The notes under the pieces are model-generated. The model was not told the origin of the DNA and made no database searches. It saw only the letters and a list, made by a program, of their open reading frames with translations. The translations under genes were made by a program, and so were the position numbers. Of a DNA stretch of 64,000 nt, positions 24,670 through 36,500 are shown piece after piece. Each line of letters opens with the position of its first letter. Positions within the stretch are counted from its first letter, which is position 1. This DNA is from Tribonema minus (taxonomy: Eukaryota; Sar; Xanthophyceae; Tribonematales; Tribonemataceae), in the NCBI GenBank assembly GCA_017506865.1, contig JAFCMP010000025.1:62001-126000 (forward strand), given 5' to 3'.

Positions 24670-27600
24670 ATCGGTACTCTCCATCGTCCTCCAGCCGGTC
24701 AATCACAGCACAAATGACGTCCTCGTGCACTTCTGCGCCCTCATCCAGCAGCTGCTCAACTCTGTCGAGCTCCGCGCAGACAGCAGCTCTGTTGAGCTCA
24801 TCGTCGTCACGCAGAAGCGCTGCAAGGGGGGATGAAACAAGTGATTTCTTGAATCGTGAAGTGAGTGAGTTCATGAGGTTGATGTGCAGAAAGCTACGGT
24901 GCAGATGCTGCTCGCACTGGATGGGGTGATAGTGGCACCTAACCCTAACCCTAACCCTAACCCGAACCCTAACCCTATAACAGGTGATGTTACGGAAATG
25001 CAGATGCCACGTGGCGATGCTGAAGTGATTGTCAGTGCGCATTGACACACTTTTGCGGTGTTTGCAAGACACATGTAACTGTGGTAGGATGCCATCTGGG
25101 CTTTTCACGCCCTCAGCAAGAATTTTAAAAAAACAGTACAAATCTCAAACCATCCGCAGTGACAGTGTCCGTTGCTGTGACATTATGCCCACAAGACCCA
25201 AGTTTGAGAGTTATTCTGTATAGTCCGGTGACCTGTGCTTGTTGGCATGAATGATTTGTAGTACGGGCATGCTTCTTCAGATTCAGCTGCTGGCGAAGTC
25301 TGGCGGTTCTCTCTTTCAGCGCTGTTCTGTGGCATTTATAACTGTAAGCAGCATGCTGCAGTTTCAACTGAGGTGCAGCTGTGCTGTGTAGCAGGTTCTA
25401 CCGCATACAATACTGGTCAGTTAACAACAAGAAGCTCTTTTGAGACGATGCCTGCACTGTGCATGTGCATGAAGCTTGTTGAATTGACTACCTCCATCCG
25501 CATGCAACTCATCTTACAGATGAAAGTCTACTCTGGACCAGCTACCATACAATACATTATGTGTATGTAACCAATTGATAACGGTCAAAATGCAAAATGT
25601 CTTCAAGAGGCTTGACAAGGATCCACACACTCCACCATGATTGCCATCAGACGCCCACGATACGCTGTGTGATCATTTGAATCAACAGCACAGGTCAAGC
25701 CCTGCCCTCGCCAGTGCAAAGAGTGTTAGGGCGATCTAGCCCTGACCCTAACCCTACCCTAACCCTAAGCCTAGGCAACCTGCATCGATGTAGCTCATGC
25801 AGCGTACCTGCAGCTAGGTCATTGTACAAGCGCCTCGTTACAGCCTGCAATAACAAGAGAACAGACAAGGGTGAACATCAACAAGTGCAAGTGAATAAGT
25901 GCAAGTGGAAGTGGCAAGTGTGGCTGTACGCAAGACTTGAGATGGAAATGCAACGTCCTATGTACAAGCACTATACTCCCTTTTGTTCAGATTTGAACAC
26001 CTACTGGTGTGACTTGAAAGCGCTGCCACTCGACGAGCGATGTGATTCTGCTCGTGCCACCTCTGCATGTCAGGCCACATCATGTGTAGTATCAGGGCAT
26101 TCGTGGGGGCATGTGAAGGTCCAACCCTAACCCTAACCCTCACCCTTCATTGCCAGCGCAACACCACAAGCAAAGTAAATGTAATTTGTGCGCTGCACAT
26201 TCATCGCATTCCACTTCGACATAATCGCGACCTGCTGCTCGCTGCCATCGTCAGCAGCCTCAGTGCACTCAGCCGCGCTACTGCTGTAAGCCCTGGTCTC
26301 ACGTCCTGCCGCCACCTCATCGAAGAAACTTCAAGCGCTCATCACGACAACTTCAAGCGCCAGCGAGACGCACCTGCAGATTCTGTTGGTGTTGGAGCAT
26401 CATCAGGGGCGAGACGTGCGTGCCCAGGAGGTCATTCAGGTCCTGCCGCCATGAAAATGGCGTTGCAACTCCTCCAATGCCGCCACCACTGCTGCCGCCG
26501 CTGCCACCACTGCCGCTGTCGTCGTCGCCGCCGTAGCCGCTGCCGCCGCCGCCGCCGCTGCCGCCGCCACCGATGTTGCTGCCGCCGCCGCTGCAGCCAC
26601 CGCCCTCTTCGCCGCCGCCACTGTTGTCATGTGGCCAAACGTTAGCGTCGCTGCCAGCATGATGCAGAGCGCTGCTGCTGCCATTGCCGCTGTCGCCGCC
26701 TCCCTCTTCGCCGCCGCCACTGCTGTCCTGTGCCTGAGCGCTGCCAGCACGATGCGGAGCGCTGCTGCCGTCACTGCTGCCGCGGCGCTGAGCACTAAGG
26801 ACGGTGCTGCTGCTGCTGCTGCTGCTGTCATGATGCGAAGCGCTGCTGCCGCCGTTGCTGCCGCGGCGCTGAGCACTGCTGGTGCCGCTGCTGCTGCTGC
26901 AGCGCCGGAGCTGAGCGCTGCCAGCGGAGGGGCTGCGGCACCAGCCGAGGAGCTGGTCGTGCTCGTTGAGCGTCCAGGCGCCGCACACGGGGCAGCACGC
27001 GATGGGGAAGCGCGTGGCCGGCCCCAGCTCTCCGCTGAACCACTCGGCGATGCAGTCCTGCAACGCGAGTGACGGCGCGGCAGGCGGCGCAGCGACGTGA
27101 TATGTGGTGTCAGGGGCTGCCATGTTGTGAGTGAGCTCAGTGAGATTGTATGTGCTGCAGAACGTAAAAAATAAGCAGCAGCGCCTCCTGGCCACCCACT
27201 ATATGCATATGTAATTGGGGTGCGTGTGGTTGCCCCAAGCGCTGCGCGAGACCACTCGGCGATGCAGTCCTGTGACACGAGTCGCGATGCAGCAGGCGGC
27301 GCATCCGATTCGTCAAGCTTTCCAAATTCACAGTGGGGCTGCCAGCTGGTGCTGTGAGTGGGCGCGGTGAGATCACAGGTGCTGCAGAAACACGCATCAA
27401 GACACAGCGGAAAGTTGTAGTCTGTTCACCCATAGAGCATACGTTTGAAGCTTGCTTTTGATTGGGGTACGCGCGGTAGGCCCCAGCGCTCCGCTGAAAC
27501 AGGCGTCGCATCGGCATAGTTGTCAGAGTCACGGGCTGCCGGGTGCCTTGCGTGGGCTTGATGAGATTGCACGTGCGGCAGAATATTACTTCAGAAGTAT

Positions 27601-30600
27601 CAAATAGCAGCAGTGCATCTTCATGGCCACCTGCTGTGTGCATGTGAATTGGCGTTCAAGCGGTAAGCATCAAAATGCTCCGCGGAACCAAAGAGCGGTG
27701 CAGTCCTGCAAGGCCATGTGTCGTGCATAGGGCAGAAAAAAACGCGTGTGTCAGCGAGCTTTGAAGGCAGTACTGCCACGTGCTCTGGAGGCGCTCAAGG
27801 TGCTCTCAAACCCTGCCTGTAACCCTACACAAGCGCAAAACAACATCATCAGAAAGCAGCAGAGCTGTTTCAATTGTTTGCGTTTTGCATGTGTAACACC
27901 AGTGCTCCGCGGAACCAGTGAGCGATGCAGTCCTGCAAGGCGACTCACGCGCGGCAGGTGGCAGTGTTACGCGCACATAATTGAGCAAGCTCTGACGTGC
28001 ATGCTGCTAGGTGCTGCGCATGGGTGTAGCGGGATCTAATCCTACGGCGCTGTGGTGGTCTCATTGCACGCCCTAAACCTCACCCCAACCCTAGCCCTAA
28101 CCCTGAGCAGCAAAGCATCACCTACCGTCTGCTGTGTAAGACCCCATTACTCTCGCATTGCGCGTGGTTGGACTCAGTGCGCCACCGTCAGATATACGGG
28201 AACCTTACCCTATAGGTATACACAAACCTCAGCTCCCCCCCACAGTCCTAACCCTAGTCCTAACCGTAAGCAGCAATGAGCGACAAGCCACCGCGCATTA
28301 ATGTCTGCAGCACCGGGCATGTCTCAGAGCCCAGGCGCCGTAAGCTCAGTGCTCTGCTGGCACGTAGTACGTCCGAGGCCTGAGCGCTGCTGCGACACAG
28401 GTTACTTCTCAGAAAGCAGCAGAACTGATGCGATATCTTCATGTTGCCACCTTGAGGTTACCCATGAGAGCGCACTGCGCATGCGCTGCCACAAGAACAG
28501 TTGGAGCGGAGCTGTGCACTGCAGAAACGCAGCAGCATGCACGCTTTGGCGGTACACTGGGCGGAAGTACTTTACTTTATTAATTTCACTTGGAGGAAGT
28601 ACCTTTCAGTGTTGTACGCGAAGCGCTTGCTAAACCTAAATCTAACCCTTATTCTAACCCTGAGCGTTGTGCGCAGGTCAGGAAAAACCGGGCCGTGGCA
28701 GCGCCTGTCTGTTGCAAGCCTTGCAGGATTATGAGCTTCATAAGAACAATGTTCAGCATATAGAATGTGTATGTATAGTACATATTCAGCGCGCGTGCTT
28801 ATGTAGACCATGAGCGCCATGGAGGCACGGCAGTACCTGCGCTGCCGCTTCAAGTCATTGGTGTTTTGGCGGGCCTTAACGCACCTCACTGACAGGCTGG
28901 CCATGGTCTTGACCTAATGCTCAATACGTGACCATATCGCTTGCCTGCCAGGTGGAAATTCGTCCATCGAGTTGTTATGCCGTAAGCCCTTCAGTCGAAA
29001 CAGAATGCTAAAAAAAAAGTATTGGCCACCCTAACTACCGTTCTAAGCCTCACTGCCAAGCTACCAAGAGCGTGATGAGCTGCTTCAGCAAGGATCATAC
29101 TTCAAAAAGTATACTTATACTCTAAAGTACACTTCAAAGAAGTATACTACAAGAAGTATACTTCAAAACTTATACTTCGACAAGTATACCTACATACCCT
29201 ACAAGGGGTTAGTTTACGTACGTACCACGTGGTAGCGGTGCCCGCATCGCAGCTGCACGTCGTCCGCCATGGAGCGCTCGCCGCCTTGGACTTCAAGTTG
29301 AGGTTGCATGCCCCCGCGTCTGTAGGCGCGGCCCGTGATTGGTTGCATGCATAAGAAGCAGGCTGCAGGGCTGTAGTACGGCTGATGCATAGGTATCACT
29401 CGCGCCCGCCACGGTGCCACCTGCGAGCAGTCAACGGCGGCGCAGTGAGTTCGTCTGCTTAACTGCTGCCAAGTGCCAGAGTCCATATTACCTACTGCAA
29501 TGGAGATGACAGGCTGTTGCTGTGATTGAAGAGTCTGCCATCATTTAAATGGTGCATTGACGCATGTGAGTGCATCTGCTCAACTGCTGCCAAGTGCCAG
29601 AGTCCAGAATGCCTATTGTCGAGATTGACTGATCATTGCAGTGATTGAAAAGTCTGCCATCATTTGAGCGGCGCATTGACGCGTTTGATGTCAGCATGCA
29701 CTGGAAAGCGCATTTGCATGTGGCATTTCATTGCTTCAATGTGCTTACATAATGGCTGCTGACCTTCCCAGGTCACATAACCCATCCCTGCGTCCATGTA
29801 TGCAAGGAACAAGTAGTCATGTTTGCCGCTGCGCGCATATCATGTATTCCGAAGTAACCACAAGACGTAGCCGCGCTCCTCATGTACCGGCGACTGTGAA
29901 CATTGCCATCAGTCAAACACCTGCGCAGCGTCACTCGGTACTGCCGTTGTACTTTTGCCATTCTTCTTTTGCATTTGTGTTTCTGTGCCTGCAGGGCTCA
30001 GTGTAGACATTGCCAGTGAGTGCACTGCGCGCGCATGTACTTCAAACTTGAGGTACCATCTGCTGAGCAGTGATTACAGCGCTCGGGTACACCGAACAGC
30101 CCAAGTCTCCACGCCATGCGCGCCCCCATCACATTAGACGCCTTTCACGAGGTGTGCGCATGAACGCAGTGGCGCTCCATGTGACGTAAACCGCAATTAT
30201 ATACACGCTGTACAGCTAGGGGGTGACGCTCCATTGTTGCGCCGACATCAATTGCGTACTGTGTACCTGTGTTAATGACTTTATTTGGGTTCTGCACGGG
30301 CATAAAGGAGTTGTCATTTGGCGATATCCTATGAAAGTGTTTGTTGCTGCGTTTGAGACACTTGATCACAAGGTCAACATGGATTTTGGTAGAATCAATC
30401 ATCTGTGCTTTGTCGCTCCCTGATCGAGAACTGAACAAAAAGCACCTGCGACGGCTGCAGCAATCATCCTCGGTTCTGCCCGTGCATGAAAACCACCACA
30501 CCATGTTACTGCAAACACTGCGCAGTTCCTCCCGTGTCTTCCACGTCAACAATGCGGCAAGAACAGCAGCTTGAACCAGCAGTGCTGACGTGCCTACCTG

Positions 30601-31442
30601 TCGTAACGCACGCACGCCCTCCTGCATGCGTGCCAGCAGGCTCGCCTCCTCAACCTCCCCCTCGCTGTCGTCGCTGCCCCCTGCGTCCTGGCCTCGCTCC
30701 CCATCTATGCCCGCCTGCTCTTTCTTGCTGGGTTTCTTCTTGGTTTTCTTGCGTTCTTCTTGGAGGACTTCTTTTTCCTTCTACTGCTCGTGGCGTCTTG
30801 GCCCGCACCTGACGCAGCCGGTGCGACGACAATGGCAACTGGGGTTGGAGGGGCTGCTGCTGCTGCTACTGCTGCTGCTGTTTCTTCAACTTCTTGCTGA
30901 TCTGTGCCGCCATGTGCAACAGGTGCACCGGCAGCTGAATCTTCACCAGAGCTGTAGTGATCAGCAGACTGTGCGGGCTCAGCCTCGTTTTTGCTAGCCT
31001 CAGTCAGTGACTTGAGATCTGGCCAGTCGTCCGATTCAAGATGTGAAAATCCTCGGTCATCGCTGCTGCTGCTGCTGCTGCTGATGCTGCTGCAGAAGTG
31101 TTCCGGCCTTGCGCAAGCGCCATGGAACGGAGCCCTGGTCTCGATTCGTTGCGGCTCTGTGTACGTCTGTCGTGGCATCAGATCCATCACCCATTCTTCC
31201 TGAATCACTCTCAGCCTGGCATCGCTTGCGGCACCTGGGCTAAAGAGCAGCGCCAGATTTTCAGGGTTGTTTGAGCCCGAGGCCACCAGCATGCCCACGG
31301 CATGCACGAGGCTCGCTGGGGTTTGAAAGTCACCATTACTTTTGACCACTCGCTCGGGTAGCCGAATGCCCAGGTGCTCAGCTAATTGGTGAGCTCTTGG
31401 GTCCTCGCATGCTTGGTGATCCCAGTAGGTCCTGGCATCCAT
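24670..31442 (-). CDS. RING-H2 finger protein gene (probable E3 ubiquitin ligase)
   Basis: Supported exons in transcript order: an N-terminal exon from ATG 31,442 to about 30,595; an exon ending at 29,226; 26,374-27,057; and 24,670-24,819. The second ends in CGHRYHV and the third begins DCIAEW after TTGCAG, both in phase 0. Joined, they give a full C3H2C3 RING: CFLC, CGH, HRYH, HVDC, then CPVC. The RING is followed by a Ser/Gly-rich low-complexity stretch made by GCC/GCT repeats. The 24.7-kb exon encodes an ankyrin-like helix pair (AELDRVEQLLDEGAEV). RING-H2 proteins typically recruit E2 enzymes for ubiquitin transfer. Oddities: the N-terminal exon has a break, since its frame closes at 30,705 while an acidic continuation (EGEVEEASLLARMQEG) sits in another frame; the junction of the third exon to the 24.7-kb exon is out of phase, so a small exon is missing. 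The N-terminal exon may belong to a separate gene. Confidence 0.6.
24938..24979 (+). repeat. Interstitial telomere-like CCCTAA run
   Basis: About six consecutive CCTAAC units with one C-to-G change lie in the intron just upstream of the ankyrin-like exon of the minus-strand RING gene. It is far too short and degenerate to be a chromosome end. Confidence 0.85.
25740..25774 (+). repeat. Interstitial telomere-like CCCTAA run
   Basis: Degenerate CCCTAA units (CCTGACCCTAACCCTACCC and on) inside a RING-gene intron. Similar short runs occur at about 26,123-26,145, 28,079-28,106 and 28,632-28,664, all CCCTAA on the plus strand. Confidence 0.8.
27230..27960 (-). repeat. Array of decayed copies of the RING exon 5' edge
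   Basis: Upstream (in transcript sense) of the true exon start at 27,057, the acceptor plus first ~45 nt of the exon recur. Copies start near 27,269, about 27,530 (partial), 27,705 and 27,932. Most keep CAG followed by GACTGCAYCG and an echo of GAGTGGTTC-GCGGAGC. They diverge after that into intron-like sequence. The copies cannot extend into the rest of the RING, so they are decoys or dead exon fragments. Confidence 0.8.
29098..29192. repeat. Cluster of AAGTATACTT-type palindromes
   Basis: Within about 95 bp the words AAGTATACTT, GTATACTTC and AGTACACTTC recur six or more times in both orientations, ending just before the donor of the exon that closes at 29,226 on the minus strand. It may be a decayed repeat or a folded structure. 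No other role is visible. Confidence 0.75.
29445..29690. repeat. Two tandem copies of a ~122-bp unit
   Basis: The block CTGCCAAGTGCCAGAGTCCA followed by GATTGAARAGTCTGCCATCA and a GCATTGACGC segment occurs twice in tandem, immediately upstream (transcript sense) of the RING exon that ends at 29,226. It is similar in style to the junction duplications elsewhere in the window. Confidence 0.8.
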
Positions 31443-33414
31443 GGTCAGCTGTTCAGGGTCAGCTCTTCATGCCGATTGTGAATGCTGACTGCGAATTCTT
31501 ACAAACCCTCACGTGCATCACCGCATTTGCGGCCAAGGTGTGGATTGCGGGCACGGAAGAGCACACTTTCCACTCCATGGACTTGAAGTTGAAGTTGCAT
31601 CGGCATCGGGGACCGTGACATTGAGGTGCTAGCAGTCTTTTGGGAACTTGAATTCTGGCAGCAGCGTGGACCATCAACTCTACAGATCAAAGGCAATCCG
31701 CAGTGTGAGGAATTTGCGAGCAGACAAGTACCTCCAACTTATATAACAGTGACAGTATGGATGATGTCATTTCATGATGGCATCATGCGCCAGCAATTGT
31801 GCATAACTTGATGCTTATGTCATATGGGCTATATTTTAATGTTTGGCCTACTGCTCATGTGCTGTATCAAATGTGCCGCTGCATCCTTGTTCGACTGTCC
31901 GCCCCTTTGCAATCTGCCATGTGTGTCGCACGTAACGAGCACTTCATGTGAAGCGCTGCCGGGAGAGCTGAGCGTACGCGTGCCACTGAAACGCCTTTTG
32001 ATGTTACAAAGAGGACTGGCGTTGCCCTCTCAAGCAGTGAAGCCACAACACCCCCACATGCAAGACAGGCGCTCCGCTTGTGTGAGCGTGTGGCGTACAA
32101 GCGGAATCGGGCGCGACCGTAAACCGGCAACAACAAAATGCCAATGTCATAAACTGGCCAATCAAACTTTCTCCTCCTCTTGGGGAATGTCATCTATCGC
32201 TTGTGATGACGGTGGCGGATGTATGATCCTGCAAATTGCATGTTAGCGCCCGAACTGTTGATGTTGAGAGGTGCAGTGCCGTCCGACCGGTCCCCACAGA
32301 CCGACGCACAGCACTGGCCGGCATACCATGTTGCAGCGAATGAAAAGCCAGCCGTGCATGTGCATGTGCCCTTGTGCCCCGTGCCGCGCGCAAGGATGCA
32401 ACCAGTGGACTGAGGCCACATTGCCATGCCTATGCTGGGCGCGCGTTTCCACGGCAACGCCAGCGCCGCACCCTCACGGCGGCCGCAGCAGCAGCAGCAG
32501 CAGGCGGACCTGCGAAATGACGCCGGCGGTGCCGGCACATAAGTTCCTGGCAATGAGCGTTACAGCTGCGCCGGAGGGAGTTAATGGTGACAACACCTGA
32601 TAAATTTTCATACAAGCCTGGTGAGGGGGGGAGCCGCAAAGCAACGGTGCTCAGTTGGTCCTGCGGATTGCTGCTGAGGGCGGCGAAAGCTATAGCATTG
32701 TCAAGGTAGGGCGCGTGTGGTGTTTTGGGCCGACTGAGTTTGGTGCTTGGGCTGGGGCTGGTGGATTGACCTGCCAACAAACCTCGCTGCAAAGCATCTG
32801 CCGAACAAATTGAACCCACAGCTGCGTGAAGATCGTGCTGTACTGCAGCAGCTGCACATGGTGCCGGTGACGGCGGCGGCGACGGTATCTGCAGCAGCGC
32901 TGATGCAGACGCTGGGTTCAACAAGTTGCAATCATGATGGCAGCAACGCTGACACGGATGCTGGTCGCGGCGACGGCGGCGCGGACGAGAACCATTGTAC
33001 TTTGTTAGGGCACAGTAGATGTGAGTTTAGCATAGGTGTTGCGAGAAGCCCTAGGCAGCAACTCGAATGCGCACCAGCAGCACATCTGTAGAGCTGGGAG
33101 CTGCTGCTCGCCCCAATCGATACGCTGCTTCCCTTTCCAAACTTGAAGGGCATGCAGTACTGATTATGACATTGCATTGCTGACTGCGCGAAGAACATAA
33201 TGATCATGATTTCACATTATTGCTGCGCGTACAATGATGGCGAACGACGGGGTTTTCACAAGTAACACGGTAGACCATATATACTATATATACATGGCCA
33301 ACTTGCAGTTGGCAATCATGTTGGCAGCGAAACAACGGCAAGCGGATACGTGCGCCTCAAATGTGTGCTCAATACAGTGCAGCAGTGCTCACTGCATGTG
33401 CAGTGCAACAACGT

Positions 33415-33416
<2 letters not shown>
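31443..33416. other. Region between the RING and TMF1-like genes
   Basis: No gene is firmly supported. Two open stretches (minus 32,430-32,924; plus 32,747-33,091) have mixed, partly Ala-rich composition and could be exons, but no family or consistent splicing is recognised. A TTGAAGTTGAAGTT motif at about 31,583 lies about 140 bp upstream of the RING-gene ATG. Confidence 0.35.

Positions 33417-33446
<30 letters not shown>
33417..33446 (+). repeat. (CA)n microsatellite
   Basis: About 14 consecutive CA dinucleotides, lying 115 bp upstream of the TMF1-like start codon. Confidence 0.95.
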
Positions 33447-33447
<1 letters not shown>

Positions 33448-33559
33448 CGCACGGTTCACTTCACGTTTGAAAGTTCAATCTTTGTTTGAAGTTCGTAACT
33501 TCAACGCTTGAAGTTCGCGTTGACTTGTTCACGTACTTCTAAGCGGGGTGGTGCACACC
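33447..33559 (+). promoter_or_regulatory. Promoter region of the TMF1-like gene with TTGAAGTT cluster
   Basis: In the ~110 bp before ATG 33,560 the octamer TTGAAGTT, its complement AACTTCAA, or one-base variants appear four to five times. No TATA box is obvious. The same motif sits in the FTSJ1/IFT122 shared promoter and near the starts of the two left-hand genes, so it may be a recurrent promoter element. This is inference from position only. Confidence 0.45.
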
Positions 33560-36500
33560 ATGTGGAGCGGCTTGAACCTGTCCTCGCTCGTTGACACCGT
33601 CAACAAGTTTAAAGATGACATCGAGACGAAGATGGACAATGCCATCATCGCTGGAGCAAACGAGCAGCCTTTCGACGCTGCAGATACGGACGCTGGCAGC
33701 GATGGCCGCATGTCGCGTGCAGAGAGCAGAGCTTCTGCCAAGAGCGACTCGCTGACCGCCGCTCTCGTACAGCAGCAGCAATGGGGCTCGACAGACGACA
33801 GTGATGTTCATCAAGCAGTTGAGCCATTGCCTGTAACAGATGCCTCGAGTGGATCGCCTAGGGTGGCCGCAGCAGCACCAGTACAGCCAGCAGAATGGGA
33901 GTGCCCAGGCTGCGGTCACAGCATGCCCAGGGGCAACCGGAATCTGCACGAGACACGCTGCAGGGCTCTCGCCAGGGCTCCGTCGTCCAGCAGCATGCGC
34001 ACGCCGCCTGCAGCAGCTGCGCATGCCGCAGCAGCAGAACAGTGGCCTGAGCACGTCAATGCAACAGAAGCGGAGCCACCGGCAGATGATGCGGCAGCAG
34101 CAGGAACAACCGCAGCTCTGCAGCTGCCTGAGTCTTCAGATGTAGCCGATGGCGGAGAGGAAGATGGCCTGCCGCTGCCGGAGCAGGCAGAGACGACGGC
34201 ACCACCAGACGAGCCACCAGAAAATGCAGCTTCTTCCAAAGTAGTTCCCAAAACATCACCACAGAAATCGAAGCTACCTCCAGGCGATACTGCTGCTGCT
34301 GCTGCTCCGGAGAATGGCGCGACAGAGACGCCTGACAATGAGGTCTCGGTTGCTGAGGCTGCCACCGCTGAGGTGTTGACGGCAGCGCCGGAGCCGGCCA
34401 ATGCTGCGTGCCCTAGCGTCGAGGCGCAGCTGAAGCTCGCATTGGAAGCGTTGGCGGAGCGGGAGCGGCAGCTGGAGACGTTCATCACCATGCGCAACTC
34501 CGTTGAGGTATGTGTGTACACACGCGCCTAACCGTTATTTTAACCCTACGCCCCAGCTCGCGAGCCATGACCTGGTTGCTGTTGTCCCAATGTATGTGGT
34601 GCGCCTCCATGAGCTTGAAGAAAGCACAGGTTACCGTCAGTCTGTCATCAATTCACGGTCACCCCTTCAGCTGTTGTGTTGATTCAGCCGAATTGAGTTG
34701 ACCAGCGCAGTCTTCAGGTGGGGTAAAGCACGTCCTGATTTGTCACTGAAGTCGGGCTTTCCACACGGTCAGCATATGCTCATACAAAAATTACGCTGGC
34801 ATACATGTTGATAACAACAGGGGCGACCATCAGCATATTGCAACTGCGACAGACGTCTGTTATCAGCGCACGCTGCCATGCCAGTCAGCACGCAAGTAGG
34901 CGTGCATAGTTAACGCCACTGCAGCTTCAGCAGTGCAGCAACAGTGCCAAACCGGTGCTCAGGCGGTCCGGAAGAGTCAGATGTGCAGATAACGTCCACA
35001 TCATTGTTGCACTTCAAAATACACGTATCGAAATTGTTTTCTCCATTTTTATTAATTTACTTGGTGTACTGCTCAGACGACAATGCATCAAAGCTGTCGT
35101 CGTGTGTGCGTCTCCTCGACTGCCTGCTCTGCGAAGATGTCAGCACCGCCGCCGCCGCCGCAGCAGCAGCAGCAGCAGTCGAGCACTCCTGCGCAGGCGG
35201 CGCTGCAGCCGGAGGTGGCACAGCTCAGGCCCGAGCCGAGCCGCTGTTTCCTTAATGTATTGCCTTGTCCGTCATGCGTGCTGCTTGTTCACTGATGTGA
35301 CGTGCGAAGCTGTTCCACGCGCGCCAATTCTGCACAGATGGCGCCACCAACGCAGCAAGCAGCAGCAGCAGCAGCAGTCGAGCACTGCTGCTCAGGCGGC
35401 GCTGCAGACGTGAGCTGCTGTCAGCATAATGTATTGCCCTACCCATCTCGACTGCCCTTCATACGCCAGTGTGACGTATATGTCCCCACATGCGCTGCCC
35501 CTCGTGCACCGGCTCTGCGCAGATGGCGCCACCGCAGCAGCAGCAGCAGCAGCTGCAGCAGCAGCAGCAGCTGCAGCAGCAGTCGAGCACTGCTGCTCAG
35601 GCGGAGGTGGCACGGCTCAGGGACGAGCTGCGCGCGGAGCAGGACAGAGCGCGCGTAACATCCAAGCATCTGCGCGCGCTGGAGCTGCAGCGAGCCGATT
35701 GGGCGGAGAAGGACAGAATTCTCGCGGCGTATGCGGAGGTCAGTGCCCGTCTAGGGTTAAGCTAGGGTTTTGAAGCGAATTTGCGCGGGAGGGGGGGAGG
35801 GGGGGGGGGGGGGGGGGGGGGGGGCTTGCTAAGCAGATTGCCCTTTGCCAAATAGGACTTGCATTTTTTATTTGAAGTTACTGCATGTGTGCCAAGGTTC
35901 AAGTGATGCGACCTTGGTTCGAATCGCACTCATTTGAGTGTCATGACATTGTACGATTACAGGTTGAGTATACAAGATGCCTATACACATATGCTGAGTG
36001 ATGGTCAGTGCAAAGCACCAGCGCATGTTCCAGTTTCACAAAGCCCTGGAACCCATACTCATGTGTGCTATCAACTGTCACCCCATCAGGCTCATGTCAA
36101 TGTGTCGGTATTAGTGTTACAATGTAGACAAATGGCTGCGATCACTGCTTAGTTGCTGAAACTGCCGCCGCTTCCCGAAGTTGGGGCGCGCGCTGGTGCA
36201 GAAGCAGAGCAACATGGCGCAAATGCCGCGCAATGGACATGTTGTTACACTTTTAGTACATGAAGTTCACACCCAAAACATACATGACTGCTGCCGCTTC
36301 CAGGAGGGGCGTGCGCTCGCGCAGAACCAGAGCGACATGGAGCGCACGCTGCTGCTGATCATTATGCCCTCTGTTGAATCCAGGTATATGAAATTGCACT
36401 CAAAAGTGTGAAGTTTACACTCAAAAGTGTATATATACAGTCGCCGCCGCTTCCAGGAGGGGCGTGCACTCGCGCAGAATCAGAGCGACATCGAGCAAAC

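Noticed and set aside
24938..24979. CCCTAA run as a chromosome end
   Set aside because: Only about six imperfect units, inside an intron with genes continuing on both sides.
26436..27278. 280-codon Ala-rich minus-strand frame
   Set aside because: It overlaps the RING exon in a different frame. Only the Ser/Gly frame provides DCIAEW and CPVC and a phase-0 junction with CGHRYHV. The Ala run is a product of GCC/GCT repeats.
30145..30627. 160-codon minus-strand frame after the RING gene's N-terminal exon
   Set aside because: Only its first ~10 codons continue the exon before a GTAGGC donor at about 30,595. The rest reads through intron with no coherent composition.
34557..34629. Candidate TMF1-like exon encoding LASHDLVAVVPMYVVRLHELEE
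   Set aside because: It has plausible splice sites but would leave phase 1, which does not fit the next exon at 35,523 (phase 0). The exons join cleanly without it, and it is not coiled-coil-like.
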